Source: an uncultured Candidatus Actinomarina sp. (GTDB lineage: Bacteria; Actinomycetota; Acidimicrobiia; Actinomarinales; Actinomarinaceae). Taken from it: DNA of 61,407 nt. The position numbers and the translations under genes are program-made. Shown here in pieces: positions 7,257 through 20,174 of this stretch; position 1 is the first letter of the stretch, and every line of letters starts with the position of its first letter. The notes under the pieces are model-generated. The model was not told where the DNA came from. It made no database searches and saw only the letters and a program-made list of their open reading frames with translations. The stretch spans positions 1-61,407 of the forward strand of contig CACLRL010000006.1 in NCBI GenBank assembly GCA_902609285.1, written 5' to 3'.

Positions 7257-8525
7257 ATGATAGTGGAAAAACAAATATCAATAGAAGGTAACCATAAATT
7301 AAGTGGTGAAATAACAGTAAAAGGTGCCAAAAATGCTGTTTTAAAAGAAATGATTCTACCAATTCTTTGCGAGGGTGATTATGTCCTTAGTAATGTTCCT
7401 TTGATTGCTGATGTATCTTACATGCAGGAAGTTTTAAATGTACTTGGTATTGAATCAAAATTTTTAGATAATAATTTAGCAATTTCTTCCCCATCACAAA
7501 TTGGAATAGAAGCTCCATATGAAATAGTTCAAAAAATGAGGGCTTCAATAATTATCCTTGGCCCACTATTAGCTAGGCAAGGGGAGGCAAGAATTGCTTT
7601 TCCGGGAGGAGATCAACTAGGACCTAGACCCGTCCAAATGCATTTGGATGCTTTAGAAAAAATGGGAGCAAGGTTTGAATTAAATCATGGCGTTTTAATT
7701 GGAACTTCAGATGGGCTTAAAGGAGTTGAGGTAAATCTTCCATACGCTTCCGTGGGAGCTACGGAAAACACCTTGTTGGCTGCAGTACTAGCAGAAGGAA
7801 AGACAGTAATTGAAAATGCAGCTAGGGAACCAGAGATTGTTGATATTGTAAATATGTTGACAAAAATGGGTGCAAATATTTCTGGTGCAGGCACAAGTGA
7901 AATAATAATTGAAGGCGTTGAGAGATTAAAACCAACAAACCATGAAGTCATAGGTGACAGAGTAGCGGCAGGCACATTTCTCGCAGCAATTTTTTCTACT
8001 AGGGGCTCTGGAAAAGTAATAGGTATAAATCCCGAACATTTACCGATGGAGTTAAAAAAGCTAAAAGAGATGGGAGCAATTATAGATCTTAAAGAAAATT
8101 CTATTTCAGTTGAATATGATGACGGCATAAATTCTATCGAACTTGCAACTTTGCCATTTCCTGGTGTAGCTACAGATCTTCAACCTATTTTTGGTTCTGC
8201 TTTACTTCAAGCTGAGGGTACATCAATATTAACCGAAAATGTTTATGATCAAAGATTTCAATGGATACCAGAAGTTCAGAGAATGGGTGCGAATATTCAA
8301 ACTGGATGGCAACATGCAATGATAAAGGGAGTAAGGAATCTCTCTGGAGCTCCAGTGCAAGCTACTGACATTAGAACAGGAGCAAGCCTAATTATTGCTG
8401 CTTTACAAGCAGATGGAATATCTTCTATAAGTGGAGTAGATCATGTAAATAGGGGTTATGAGAATATCGTTGATTCTTTGAGTTTATTAGGATCAACAAT
8501 CGAATATACTAATAATTATGAGTGA
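7257..8525 (+). CDS. murA: UDP-N-acetylglucosamine 1-carboxyvinyltransferase, Asp-type
   Basis: First committed step of peptidoglycan synthesis: transfers enolpyruvate from PEP to UDP-GlcNAc in the cytoplasm. 422 aa, full length. VKGAKNAVLKEMIL near the N-terminus carries the conserved Lys-Asn of the UDP-GlcNAc site. The active-site loop reads PGGDQLGPRPVQMH, so the residue equal to Cys115 of E. coli MurA is Asp119 (codon 7611-7613). Asp at this site is known in Mycobacterium and Chlamydia and gives natural fosfomycin insensitivity. ATG 7257 chosen; an in-frame TTG at 7227 lies in the narrow divergent promoter gap. Overlaps the following Nfu gene by 8 nt. Confidence 0.96.
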   Translation: MIVEKQISIEGNHKLSGEITVKGAKNAVLKEMILPILCEGDYVLSNVPLIADVSYMQEVLNVLGIESKFLDNNLAISSPSQIGIEAPYEIVQKMRASIIILGPLLARQGEARIAFPGGDQLGPRPVQMHLDALEKMGARFELNHGVLIGTSDGLKGVEVNLPYASVGATENTLLAAVLAEGKTVIENAAREPEIVDIVNMLTKMGANISGAGTSEIIIEGVERLKPTNHEVIGDRVAAGTFLAAIFSTRGSGKVIGINPEHLPMELKKLKEMGAIIDLKENSISVEYDDGINSIELATLPFPGVATDLQPIFGSALLQAEGTSILTENVYDQRFQWIPEVQRMGANIQTGWQHAMIKGVRNLSGAPVQATDIRTGASLIIAALQADGISSISGVDHVNRGYENIVDSLSLLGSTIEYTNNYE

Positions 8526-8796
8526 TCAAGGTATCAATTTTCCATCATTTAAAGAAAGACCTGAAAAGGTTGATATTGACATGGATATTTTGAATGACAC
8601 TATCGAATATATAAGACCAGCAGTTCAAGCAGATGGTGGTGATATTAAATTATCTTCAGTTGAAGATGGTGTTGTCAATATTGAAATGTTGGGTGCTTGT
8701 CAGGGATGCCCTTTATCAATTGCAACATTAAAAAGTGGTATCGAAAGAATTTTAATGGATAAAGTGCCTGGTGTTGAACAGGTAATAGCTACTTAA
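8518..8796 (+). CDS. NifU C-terminal (Nfu) domain iron-sulfur carrier
   Basis: 92 aa single Nfu domain that carries or transfers an Fe-S cluster. Visible: LNDTIEYIRPAVQADGGD at residues ~22-39, then the cluster-binding CxxC in LGACQGCPLSIATLKSGIE and a C-terminal VPGVEQVIAT. Its ATG overlaps the murA stop by 8 nt, so it is co-transcribed with murA. Two further Nfu-related genes lie in this window (52335, and perhaps 25928). It could feed clusters to the many Fe-S enzymes here, but partners are not shown by sequence. Confidence 0.9.
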   Translation: MSDQGINFPSFKERPEKVDIDMDILNDTIEYIRPAVQADGGDIKLSSVEDGVVNIEMLGACQGCPLSIATLKSGIERILMDKVPGVEQVIAT

Positions 8797-8801
8797 ATTT
8801 T

Positions 8802-9431
8802 TTATTTTACGGTATATCTACTGTAAAAATTTAAACCGACCAATCTATTTTCTGCAACTAGAGGTTCTATTTCATACTCAATTCCATTAAAAACTAGTAT
8901 TCCTCCATAATCATTAGGATCAAGAATTTCATTATACAAGCCAAGCCCAGCAAGTATTTCTTCTCTCCCATCTTTGTCAGCAGTATCATCTGATATTGCG
9001 ATGATTAGCAATAGAAATAATTTTGTTTGTTGAGTTGTGGCTTGATCATTTGTTGTTGGAGCAAAAAACTTAACAGTTCTTACTATCTCATTTTCAACAT
9101 CTAAATTTAATATAAATACATTATCACCTACAGAGGCATCACCCCATTTATATACAAGTTCCTCTTGATCAAAGGATGACCATTTAACCTCATCAGGATC
9201 AATCGAAAAAAACAATATCGTATCTTCATCATTTGAAATAGAATTAACAATGCTATTCCATGTAGAAACAAAGGTCTCTGGTGATTTACCTAATGCTGAG
9301 GACCAAGGCTCAAGAGTAGACTCAATTGTTGTTTGTACATTATCGTTCTCTTCATTTTCAATCGATGTAACTTCATCAGAAGCACATGACAAAAACACAA
9401 ATAAAAAAATAATTAATCTTTGTAGCTTCAT
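8802..9431 (-). CDS. Putative lipoprotein of unknown function
   Basis: 209 aa. The N-terminus (MKLQRLIIFLFVFLSCASDE) is a short charged then hydrophobic signal ending in FLSC, a weak lipobox with Cys16 as likely lipidation site. An acidic linker rich in Glu/Asn/Thr follows, then a ~150 residue globular part with no domain I recognise. It overlaps the upstream SRPBCC gene by 4 nt (9428-9431) and is probably co-translated with it. Exported and membrane-anchored by inference. Function unknown. Confidence 0.7.
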   Translation of the reverse strand: MKLQRLIIFLFVFLSCASDEVTSIENEENDNVQTTIESTLEPWSSALGKSPETFVSTWNSIVNSISNDEDTILFFSIDPDEVKWSSFDQEELVYKWGDASVGDNVFILNLDVENEIVRTVKFFAPTTNDQATTQQTKLFLLLIIAISDDTADKDGREEILAGLGLYNEILDPNDYGGILVFNGIEYEIEPLVAENRLVGLNFYSRYTVK

Positions 9432-9868
9432 TTCTCAATAATTTCCTTTAAATTTTTCAAGTTTTTTTTCCAAATAAATTCAATAATTGGCTTTCCGAAA
9501 ATTTCACCGATTGGTCCAGCAAGATAATATGGAAATTTAAGTGTTTCAACCCATTTGAATTTTGTAATGTTTTCTGATATTTCTTCAAATTGCATTTCAC
9601 CCTTACCTGTAACTATACCGATATGTTCAACCCCAATTGATTTTTTTTCTTCCCATTTGGTAAATATCATATAATCATAAAGTTTAATTGGGCCTATTTT
9701 TGTTAACACTTTAATTTCAGTTCCTACACCTGATTTAGTAGTGCTCTGAAAGTTTATTTCCTCAGCATCATTCATCCAATTTGAGTGATTTTCTATAATT
9801 GAAACTTCACTCCATACATCATCGATTGAAGCATTTATTTTAGTCTCTACTGCTATTGTTTTACTCAT
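9428..9868 (-). CDS. SRPBCC (START/polyketide-cyclase-like) family protein
   Basis: 146 aa. The pattern ETKINASIDDVWSEVSIIEN, then NWMNDAEEINFQS, KFKWVETLKFPY and a long C-terminal helix ending KNLKEIIEK is typical of SRPBCC ligand-binding folds. These bind hydrophobic ligands in a deep pocket; the ligand here is unknown. It is the first gene of a two-gene unit with the lipoprotein (4-nt overlap) and is divergent from the cysteine desulfurase gene, separated by 42 nt. Start ATG 9868. Confidence 0.75.
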   Translation of the reverse strand: MSKTIAVETKINASIDDVWSEVSIIENHSNWMNDAEEINFQSTTKSGVGTEIKVLTKIGPIKLYDYMIFTKWEEKKSIGVEHIGIVTGKGEMQFEEISENITKFKWVETLKFPYYLAGPIGEIFGKPIIEFIWKKNLKNLKEIIEK

Positions 9869-9896
9869 TGTGTGTTTTACAATAATAGTTCCTCAC

Positions 9897-9902
9897 TAAA
9901 AT
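9897..9902 (+). promoter_or_regulatory. Candidate -10 of the cysteine desulfurase operon (leaderless)
   Basis: TAAAAT followed by 8 nt and ATG 9911, with no Shine-Dalgarno. It supports ATG 9911 over the TTG at 9905 as the start. Confidence 0.4.
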
Positions 9903-9910
9903 AATTGAGT

Positions 9911-11052
9911 ATGAAAAATAAAGAGTATTTATATTTAGACCACGCAGCATCAACTCCGATGCGTAAGTCTGCTATCACAGAATATGTAAATGCGGAAAGC
10001 TTTGGGTTCGCAAATTCTTCAGGAGGTCACAAACTATCCAGAGACTCTAAAAATTTGTTAGAAGATTCTAGAGAAAAGATCGCTTCACTACTTGAAGTTG
10101 CTCCTGGAGAAATAATTTTCACAAGTGGGGGAACAGAAGCTGACAACTGGACAATAAAGTCATTATTTGGAGCCACTATATCTGATGAAAATCTTGTTAC
10201 TTCAAATATAGAGCATGAAGCTGTTCTTGCATCTGCAGAATGGGTTTCTTCACTTGGTCATGATGTAAATTATGCAAAAGCAAATAAAAAAGGCATAGTA
10301 GAAGAAGATGAATTTCTTAGCCATATAAATGAGAAAACAATTGTTGCATCGTTGATGTGGGGAAATAATGAAACTGGAGTAATTCAACCAATAAAAAAAT
10401 TATCCAAATCTATAAAGTCACTAAATTCAACAACTCTATTTCATTCAGATGTAGTTCAAGGAATTATCTCTGAAAATATTAATTTTCATAATTCTGGTAT
10501 TGAAAGTGCCGCAATATCTGCTCATAAAATTGGCGGACCTAAAGGTGTTGGAGCAATGTTCATTAATAGTAAATATAAATTACCAAGTTTTTTACACGGT
10601 GGTAAACAAGAGCTAGAAAGAAGGGCTGGTACAGTCGATGTTCCAGGCATAGCTTCTTTTGCAGCAGCACTGGAGGAACAACAAAATAAATTTGATGATG
10701 AAGTAGGAATGATGAAAGAAGAAAGAGATATCTTTGAAAATAAATTAAAAAACTCATTAGAAGTTGTTATTGTTGGAGACTCCATTGACAGGCTTCCTCA
10801 TATAAGCAATATTCAATTTGCTGACACTAACTCTGAAGTACTCTTGATAGAGCTTGATTTAAATGGGCTTGGTGTATCGAGAGGATCTGCTTGTGCAAGT
10901 GGTGCTCAGAAACCATCTCATGTTCTTGAGGCGATGAATGTAGATGAAAAATTTATAAACAATCATTTAAGATTCAGCTTTGGTTGGTCAAATCAAAAAG
11001 GTGACGGTTCTAAGGCAGCAGATATTGTTATCAAAGCAGTTCAAGGTATGAA

Positions 11053-11056
<4 letters not shown>
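9911..11056 (+). CDS. Cysteine desulfurase
   Basis: PLP enzyme that takes sulfur from cysteine to form an enzyme persulfide. 381 aa, NifS/IscS type. Visible: LDHAASTPM at the N-terminus, TSGGTEADNWTIKS, the PLP-binding Lys in SAHKIGGPKGVGAMF (~residue 200) and the sulfur-carrying Cys in GSACASGAQKPSHVLEAM (~residue 325). Its stop overlaps the start of mnmA (ATGA), so it most likely supplies sulfur for tRNA 2-thiolation as in other nifS-mnmA pairs. It may also feed Fe-S assembly. ATG 9911 preferred over TTG 9905. Confidence 0.94.
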
Positions 11057-14589
<3,533 letters not shown>

Positions 14590-14627
14590 ACATTAAAATA
14601 CTATCTAATAACTAAAAAGAGACCAAT

Positions 14628-15440
14628 ATGAATATCGAAAAATTTGAAAATAGTGTTGAAAATATAGACTTAGACAATATTACTCAAGATGATGTTGATC
14701 TTATAAAGGAAATAATTCAAAAACTAGATAATGGTGAAATAAGAGTTGTTGAAAAAAATGATAATGAGTGGGTAGTTAATGAATGGGTTAAGAAATCAAT
14801 TTCTTTATACTTTTCGTTCCAGAACTTAAAAGTAATCGAGTCTGGCGATGTAATCTACTTTGATAAACTCGAACCCAAAAAAAATTATGAAAGTTTAAAA
14901 ATTAGAGTTGTTCCTCCTGGGATTGTAAGATATGGAGCATTCTGTGAACCCGGTGTTGTAGTCATGCCAGGTTTTGTAAATATAGGTGCTTATGTGAGTT
15001 CAGGAACAATGGTTGATACGTGGGCAACAGTTGGGTCGTGTGCATATATAGGAAAAAATGTTCATTTATCAGGTGGTGTGGGTATTGGTGGTGTACTCGA
15101 ACCTCCATCAGCTATGCCAGTAATAATTGAGGACGAAGCATTCATTGGTTCAAGAGCAATTATTGTTGAAGGGGTCAGAATTGGAAAAGGTGCTGTAATC
15201 GGCGCTAATGTTACTATCACATCCTCAACACCTATTATCGATGTATCGGGTGAAGAACCAATCGAATATAAAGGAGTAGTTCCAGAAAATTCTGTTGTCA
15301 TTCCTGGTACAAGACCAAAGACATTCCCGAGTGGCGAGTATGATGTTCAATGTGCGTTAATAATTGGAAAAAGAAAAGAATCAACAAATGAAAAGACTTC
15401 ACTCAATGAAGCACTGAGGACATTTGGAGTAGACGTTTGA
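14628..15440 (+). CDS. dapD: 2,3,4,5-tetrahydropyridine-2,6-dicarboxylate N-succinyltransferase
   Basis: Succinylates tetrahydrodipicolinate in the lysine / meso-diaminopimelate pathway. 270 aa, the proteobacterial-length type rather than the longer form found in many Actinobacteria. Left-handed beta-helix hexapeptide repeats run from about residue 105 to 215 (PPGIVRYGAFCEPGVVVMPG, GAYVSSGTMVDTWATVGSCA, IGGVLEPPSAMPVIIEDEA). AGAGACC 4-10 nt before the ATG is the probable ribosome site. dapE follows immediately (TTGA overlap), so the two succinylase-branch steps are coupled. Confidence 0.95.
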   Translation: MNIEKFENSVENIDLDNITQDDVDLIKEIIQKLDNGEIRVVEKNDNEWVVNEWVKKSISLYFSFQNLKVIESGDVIYFDKLEPKKNYESLKIRVVPPGIVRYGAFCEPGVVVMPGFVNIGAYVSSGTMVDTWATVGSCAYIGKNVHLSGGVGIGGVLEPPSAMPVIIEDEAFIGSRAIIVEGVRIGKGAVIGANVTITSSTPIIDVSGEEPIEYKGVVPENSVVIPGTRPKTFPSGEYDVQCALIIGKRKESTNEKTSLNEALRTFGVDV

Positions 15441-16474
15441 ATCTAAACGAATTAACTCAAAAATTAATTGATATTGAATCTGTTACTGGAAATGAAAATG
15501 AAGTAATAAATTTCATTGAAAAGTATCTAAATGATGAAGGATACGATGGTGAAATATTTAGAAATGAGGGGGGACTAATTGTTTCCTCACCTATCTCAAA
15601 TCCAAAAATTGCTTTGGTTGGACATCTTGATACTGTGCCAATTGATGAGAATCAAAAAGTAGTCCTCGATGAGGAAAATATTTATGGCAGAGGTTCTGTA
15701 GATATGAAAGCGGGAGTTGCAGTTATGATGAAAACCCTTCTGGATAAGAATAAGGATGTTATGGGTGTTTTTTATACTGCTGAAGAAGGCTCTTCTGAGC
15801 AAAATGGTCTAAATTTTTTGATGGATATACTAAAAAAAGACTTTTCCATAGAGCTTGCGATAGTGATGGAACCAAGCAGCTTGGAATGTCAATTAGGTTG
15901 CAATGGATCATTAAATGCCAATTTAGATCTTGTTGGTGTTTCAAGTCATTCTGCGAGGCCTTGGATGGGTGAAAATCCTTTTTTTAAACTAAATAAAGTT
16001 GCGGATTATCTATCTGAAAATGAAATAAAAGATTTTGATATCGATGGATTAATCTATAAACAGGTCGTGACTGTTACAACAATCCAAGGAGGTGTTGCCA
16101 ATAACGTAACACCGCCAAAAATCTCAATGAATGTAAATTTTAGATTTGTTCCTACATTTTCTTCAGATGATGCGGAAAATTATATTAAAGATGAACTTGA
16201 ACAATTTGGTGAAGTCACAATTAAAAATATAGCAACAGGAGCTCTTCCTAATAAAAATCTAGGAATGATATCTGAATTTATTAGTAAAACTGGGCTTGAT
16301 GTTACACCAAAACAGGGATGGACAGACGTTGCTAGATTTACAGATGAAGGCATCCCAGCTATTAATTTTGGACCCGGTGACCCTTTGTTAGCTCATACTT
16401 CTAATGAATTTGTTAATAAAAATGAAATATTAGAATCTTATGAGATATTAAAAAAATTCCTTGAAAGTACCTAA
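15437..16474 (+). CDS. dapE: Succinyl-diaminopimelate desuccinylase
   Basis: Zinc M20 peptidase-family enzyme releasing succinate from N-succinyl-LL-DAP. 345 aa. Metal ligands and catalytic residues are visible in order: VGHLDTVP (His), GSVDMKAGVAVM (bridging Asp), YTAEEGSSEQNG (catalytic Glu-Glu), IVMEPSS, and the last His in LAHTSNEF near residue 320. Starts with TTG 15437 overlapping the dapD TGA. TTGGAGT about 8 nt upstream supports this rare start. Followed directly by gatC. Confidence 0.9.
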   Translation: MNLNELTQKLIDIESVTGNENEVINFIEKYLNDEGYDGEIFRNEGGLIVSSPISNPKIALVGHLDTVPIDENQKVVLDEENIYGRGSVDMKAGVAVMMKTLLDKNKDVMGVFYTAEEGSSEQNGLNFLMDILKKDFSIELAIVMEPSSLECQLGCNGSLNANLDLVGVSSHSARPWMGENPFFKLNKVADYLSENEIKDFDIDGLIYKQVVTVTTIQGGVANNVTPPKISMNVNFRFVPTFSSDDAENYIKDELEQFGEVTIKNIATGALPNKNLGMISEFISKTGLDVTPKQGWTDVARFTDEGIPAINFGPGDPLLAHTSNEFVNKNEILESYEILKKFLEST

Positions 16475-16758
16475 TGACAAAAGATTTTAACATAGACGAT
16501 ATATCCAATCTCGCATCTATTCATCTAGAAGAAAAAGAAAAACTCAAACTTCAAAAGGATTTGGAGATAGTCCTTGAACACGTTGATGCTTTAAAAAATA
16601 TTGATGTAAAAGATGAGAAAATTGATATTCATCCTTTAAGTAAAATACTTGATCTAAGAGAGGATGAATCTACACCATCTTTGAGTCATGAAGATGCAAT
16701 GAAGAACTCTCCTGAAACGAAAGATGGACATTTTGTTGTTCCTCCCTCAATTGAGTAA
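16474..16758 (+). CDS. gatC: Aspartyl/glutamyl-tRNA amidotransferase subunit C
   Basis: 94 aa belt-like subunit that holds GatA and GatB together. Typical features: FNIDDISNLASIHLEEKEK at the N-terminus, a central helix LEIVLEHVDALKNIDV, the Pro/Leu-rich LREDESTPSLSHEDAMKNSP and the end GHFVVPPSIE. ATG shares one base with the dapE stop. Six nt separate it from gatA. The full gatC-gatA-gatB set is present in order. Confidence 0.93.
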   Translation: MTKDFNIDDISNLASIHLEEKEKLKLQKDLEIVLEHVDALKNIDVKDEKIDIHPLSKILDLREDESTPSLSHEDAMKNSPETKDGHFVVPPSIE

Positions 16759-16764
16759 CTGATA

Positions 16765-18222
16765 ATGAATAGAAACATACCTTCAATATCAAAATTAAAT
16801 AATTTATTTTTAGATAAAGAGTTAAAACCATCTGAATTATTTGAGCAGGTTTATGAGAATGCGTCCTTTACCGAGTCTATCTTGCATGCTCATTTAGAAC
16901 TTTTTCACGATGAAGGTCTTGAAAACTCAAAAAAATCTGATGAGAGATTTTTAAAAGGTGAGAGTTTAGGAAAGCTTGATGGAATTCCAATCGCTATCAA
17001 AGACAATATTAATGTTTATGGGTATAAAACTACTTGTTCATCAAAAATGCTTTCAAATTATGTATCTCCTTACGACGCGACAGTAATTGGAATGCTAAAA
17101 GAAACAGGTTCAACATTTACGGGAAAGACAAATCTTGATGAATTTGCTATGGGCTCGTCAACTGAGAATTCAGCGTATGGTCCTACAAAAAATCCTTGGA
17201 ATCCAGATTATGTACCTGGAGGGTCCTCAGGAGGATCTGCCGCCGTAGTTTCTGCAGGTTCAGCTGTAGCTTCTTTAGGAAGTGATACAGGTGGATCAAT
17301 TAGACAACCTGCTTCATTTTGCGGTGTAGTTGGTTTTAAGCCGACGTATGGAACGGTATCAAGATTTGGATTAATTGCGTTTGCTTCTTCACTAGATCAA
17401 ATAGGTCCAATCACAAATACTGTAGATGATGCAAGAATTATATTTGATAACATTCAAGGTTATGACCCTAAAGACGCAACATCCATAAAACCTCAATACA
17501 CAGAACCCAAAAATAAAAAATTGAAAATAGGAATAATAAAAGAATTAATGCAAGAAGGAGTTTCAGAAGATTCACAAAATGAAGTAAATAAAGTAACTCA
17601 GCTTTTAGAAAATAGTGGACATGAAGTTTTAGAAACTTCCTTACCACTAACTGAAATGGCTTTAAGTGTTTATTATTTAATTGCTCCAGCTGAATGCTCA
17701 GCAAATTTGTCACGATTTGATGGAGTACGTTTTGGATTAAGAGAGCCAGCTTCAGGGAGTTATGAAATGATGAACAAAACTCGTGCCGTAGGCTTTGGTG
17801 AAGAGGTAAAGAAGCGAATTTTGTTGGGAACGTATGCATTATCTGCGGGTTATTTTGATGAATACTATGGAAGAGCATTAAAAGTCAGATCAAAGATAAT
17901 TTCAGATTTTCAAAAAGCTTTTGATGATTTTGATTTTTTGATATCCCCGACAACTCCATCTCCAGCATTTAAATTTGGAGAAAAAACAGAAAATCCTCTT
18001 GAAATGTATCTCTCTGATTTATGTACTATTCCAGCAAACTTAGCAGGCCTTCCAGCAATAAGCATTCCAACGGGCTTATCTGATAATAACATGCCTCTTT
18101 CTATCCAACTTATGGGAAAACCATGTTCGGATTATTCTTTATTAGATCTTGCAGAGTCAATTGAAGATATGGTTTCGTTTAATCATTTACCAAAGATAAC
18201 AAAAGGTGATAATGAGTCTTAA
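16765..18222 (+). CDS. gatA: Aspartyl/glutamyl-tRNA amidotransferase subunit A
   Basis: Glutaminase subunit that supplies ammonia to GatB. 485 aa, amidase-signature family. The Ser-cisSer-Lys triad is visible: Lys in IAIKDNINVYG (~residue 77), cis-Ser in PGGSSGGSAAVVSAG and nucleophile Ser in GSDTGGSIRQPASFCGVVGF (~175). The central EFAMGSSTENSAYGPTKNPW is the usual GatA signature. Its end overlaps gatB by 11 nt. Works on misacylated Glu-tRNA(Gln), and possibly Asp-tRNA(Asn). Confidence 0.96.
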   Translation: MNRNIPSISKLNNLFLDKELKPSELFEQVYENASFTESILHAHLELFHDEGLENSKKSDERFLKGESLGKLDGIPIAIKDNINVYGYKTTCSSKMLSNYVSPYDATVIGMLKETGSTFTGKTNLDEFAMGSSTENSAYGPTKNPWNPDYVPGGSSGGSAAVVSAGSAVASLGSDTGGSIRQPASFCGVVGFKPTYGTVSRFGLIAFASSLDQIGPITNTVDDARIIFDNIQGYDPKDATSIKPQYTEPKNKKLKIGIIKELMQEGVSEDSQNEVNKVTQLLENSGHEVLETSLPLTEMALSVYYLIAPAECSANLSRFDGVRFGLREPASGSYEMMNKTRAVGFGEEVKKRILLGTYALSAGYFDEYYGRALKVRSKIISDFQKAFDDFDFLISPTTPSPAFKFGEKTENPLEMYLSDLCTIPANLAGLPAISIPTGLSDNNMPLSIQLMGKPCSDYSLLDLAESIEDMVSFNHLPKITKGDNES

Positions 18223-19657
18223 GCCAACCATAGGTATGGAAACACATGTTGAATTAGATACAGAATCCAAAATGTTTTGTTCTTGTAAAGTTGTTGAAAC
18301 CGATGAGCCAAATATTAGTTTATGCCCAACATGTCTAGGTTTGCCTGGAGCCCTCCCAGTCCCAAATAAAAAAGCAATTGAATATATTGTCATGCTTTCA
18401 TTAGGAGCAAATTGTTCAATAACTAAAGAAGGAATGTTTCATAGAAAAAATTATTTCTATCCTGATCTTCCTAAGAACTATCAAATTTCCCAATTTGACT
18501 TTCCTGTAGGAGTTGAAGGATCGTTAGAAATAGTTATTGAAGATAATCTTCATACTGTCGCAATTGAGAGAGTGCACATGGAAGAGGACACAGGTAAAAG
18601 CATTCATTTAGGATCAGGGAGAATAGATTCTGCAACGAGTACTTTACTTGACTTCAATAGATCTGGCGTTCCGCTTGTAGAAGTTGTAACTAAACCAATA
18701 ATATCTTCGGCAAAAATGGCAGTTGCATACATTGAGGAACTTAGACAATTAGTAATTGATTTGGGGATATCAAAAGGAAAGCTAGAGAAAGGAAATTTAC
18801 GATTCGACGCAAATATATCTGTTGCTGAAGAAGGCTCTGATGAACTTGGAGTTAAAGTTGAAATAAAAAATATGAACTCTCTTAAGTCACTTGAAAAAGC
18901 AATAGATTATGAAATATTAAGACAAACAAAAATGGTACAAGATAAGGAATCAATAATTCAAGAAACACGTCATTGGGACGAGAACAAACAAGTGACGCTG
19001 TCAATGAGAACAAAAGAGGGAAGTGCTGATTATAGATATTTTTCAGATCCTGATCTACCAAATATGGTAATAAATGACGAATTTATAGAAATTTCTCAAA
19101 ATCAGATTAAAGAAACTCCTGAAAAGAAAAGAAAAACACTTCTTGATACAGGGTTATCATTATCAGATTCAAATTATTTAGATAAAGGCCAGAGATGGTT
19201 ATATGAACTTTATTTGTCAACGGTAAAGGAAACAGGTGATTGTAAATCGACTTTTAATTTCCTTACTGGTGAACTTCAGGGACAAATGAGAAAAGCAGAA
19301 ATTAGTGAATTGCCTCAGTGGGTTAATTCTGAAAAACTTGCTAGTTTAATTAATCTCTTTGAAAATAATGAAATTTCTTTCACATCTGCAAAAGATATTC
19401 TCGCAAAATTGCTAATTGAAGATATTGATCCTAAATCTTTTGCATCTGATAATAATCTTATCCAATCCTCTGATAATGATGAAATAAAAGCACTTGTAAC
19501 TTTGGTAATTAATGAGAATCAAGATATTGTTGAAAGATTAGAAAATCCTGAAGATAAACTTGTTGGCTTCTTAGTAGGTCAAGTAATGAAAAGCTCCGAG
19601 AGCAAAGTAAATCCAGGATCTGTAAAAGAAGTTCTACTTAAAGAGTTATTTGGATAA
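18212..19657 (+). CDS. gatB: Aspartyl/glutamyl-tRNA amidotransferase subunit B
   Basis: Kinase and transamidase subunit that recognises the misacylated tRNA. 481 aa. GMETHVELDTESKMFCSC starts the cradle domain. The zinc cysteines are CSC and LCPTC; also seen are GLPGALPVPN, RKNYFYPDLPKNYQISQFD and HMEEDTGKS. The C-terminal helical and YqeY-like tail (VGFLVGQVMKSSESKVNPG) binds tRNA. ATG 18212 chosen over GTG 18206. It overlaps gatA by 11 nt and the convergent pgpA by 20 nt. The operon implies indirect Gln-tRNA synthesis. Confidence 0.96.
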   Translation: MSLKPTIGMETHVELDTESKMFCSCKVVETDEPNISLCPTCLGLPGALPVPNKKAIEYIVMLSLGANCSITKEGMFHRKNYFYPDLPKNYQISQFDFPVGVEGSLEIVIEDNLHTVAIERVHMEEDTGKSIHLGSGRIDSATSTLLDFNRSGVPLVEVVTKPIISSAKMAVAYIEELRQLVIDLGISKGKLEKGNLRFDANISVAEEGSDELGVKVEIKNMNSLKSLEKAIDYEILRQTKMVQDKESIIQETRHWDENKQVTLSMRTKEGSADYRYFSDPDLPNMVINDEFIEISQNQIKETPEKKRKTLLDTGLSLSDSNYLDKGQRWLYELYLSTVKETGDCKSTFNFLTGELQGQMRKAEISELPQWVNSEKLASLINLFENNEISFTSAKDILAKLLIEDIDPKSFASDNNLIQSSDNDEIKALVTLVINENQDIVERLENPEDKLVGFLVGQVMKSSESKVNPGSVKEVLLKELFG

Positions 19658-20114
19658 TTTGGTTCACAACCATAGCTGATATTAATCCAATAAAACCAGC
19701 ACCCAAATCGTCATATAAAACACCTAATTTTCCTGGAAGCTTTTCAAGTTCGCCAACAAAAGAAGGCTGTTTCATAATGTCACTTAATCTAAAAACTAAA
19801 AAACCAGATATTAAGGGCAATAATTCAGCTCCAGCTCCAAGTGTGACAAGACTCATTCCACAAACCTCATCAAGTGTAATCCAACTTGGGTCTGAAGACG
19901 CTTCATCATCATCAACAGTTACAAAATAAAAAAGAACAAGAAAAATAAATAAGATTAATAAGTTAAATGTATTCCAAATCCCATACCAATTGTCGCCGAA
20001 GTAGATCACCAATGTAAATAATAAAGAAGCTAAAGTTCCTCCACCTTTTTTACCTTTAAAAAAAGTTTCCCAAAAAAGTCCAACTCCAAATCCTGAAGCA
20101 ATAAAACGTATCAC
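19638..20114 (-). CDS. pgpA: Phosphatidylglycerophosphatase A
   Basis: Membrane phosphatase converting phosphatidylglycerophosphate to phosphatidylglycerol. 158 aa with several hydrophobic helices. Family motifs: FKGKKGGGTLASLLFTLV near the N-terminus; FRLSDIMKQPSFVGELEKLP; and LYDDLGAGFIG, with the conserved Asp pair, at ~135. GTG start at 20114 with TATTAT 7 nt upstream. The 3' end overlaps gatB by 20 nt on the other strand. Confidence 0.88.
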   Translation of the reverse strand: MIRFIASGFGVGLFWETFFKGKKGGGTLASLLFTLVIYFGDNWYGIWNTFNLLILFIFLVLFYFVTVDDDEASSDPSWITLDEVCGMSLVTLGAGAELLPLISGFLVFRLSDIMKQPSFVGELEKLPGKLGVLYDDLGAGFIGLISAMVVNQIIQITL

Positions 20115-20121
20115 AATTTGA

Positions 20122-20127
20122 ATAATA
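20122..20127 (-). promoter_or_regulatory. Candidate -10 of pgpA (leaderless)
   Basis: On the minus strand TATTAT is followed by exactly 7 nt and the GTG start (20114), with no Shine-Dalgarno between. Inferred from spacing only. Confidence 0.4.
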
Positions 20128-20174
20128 GTATTTTTCTTGGATAGAATTTTTAAAAGGTGTAGTATTTATTTACT

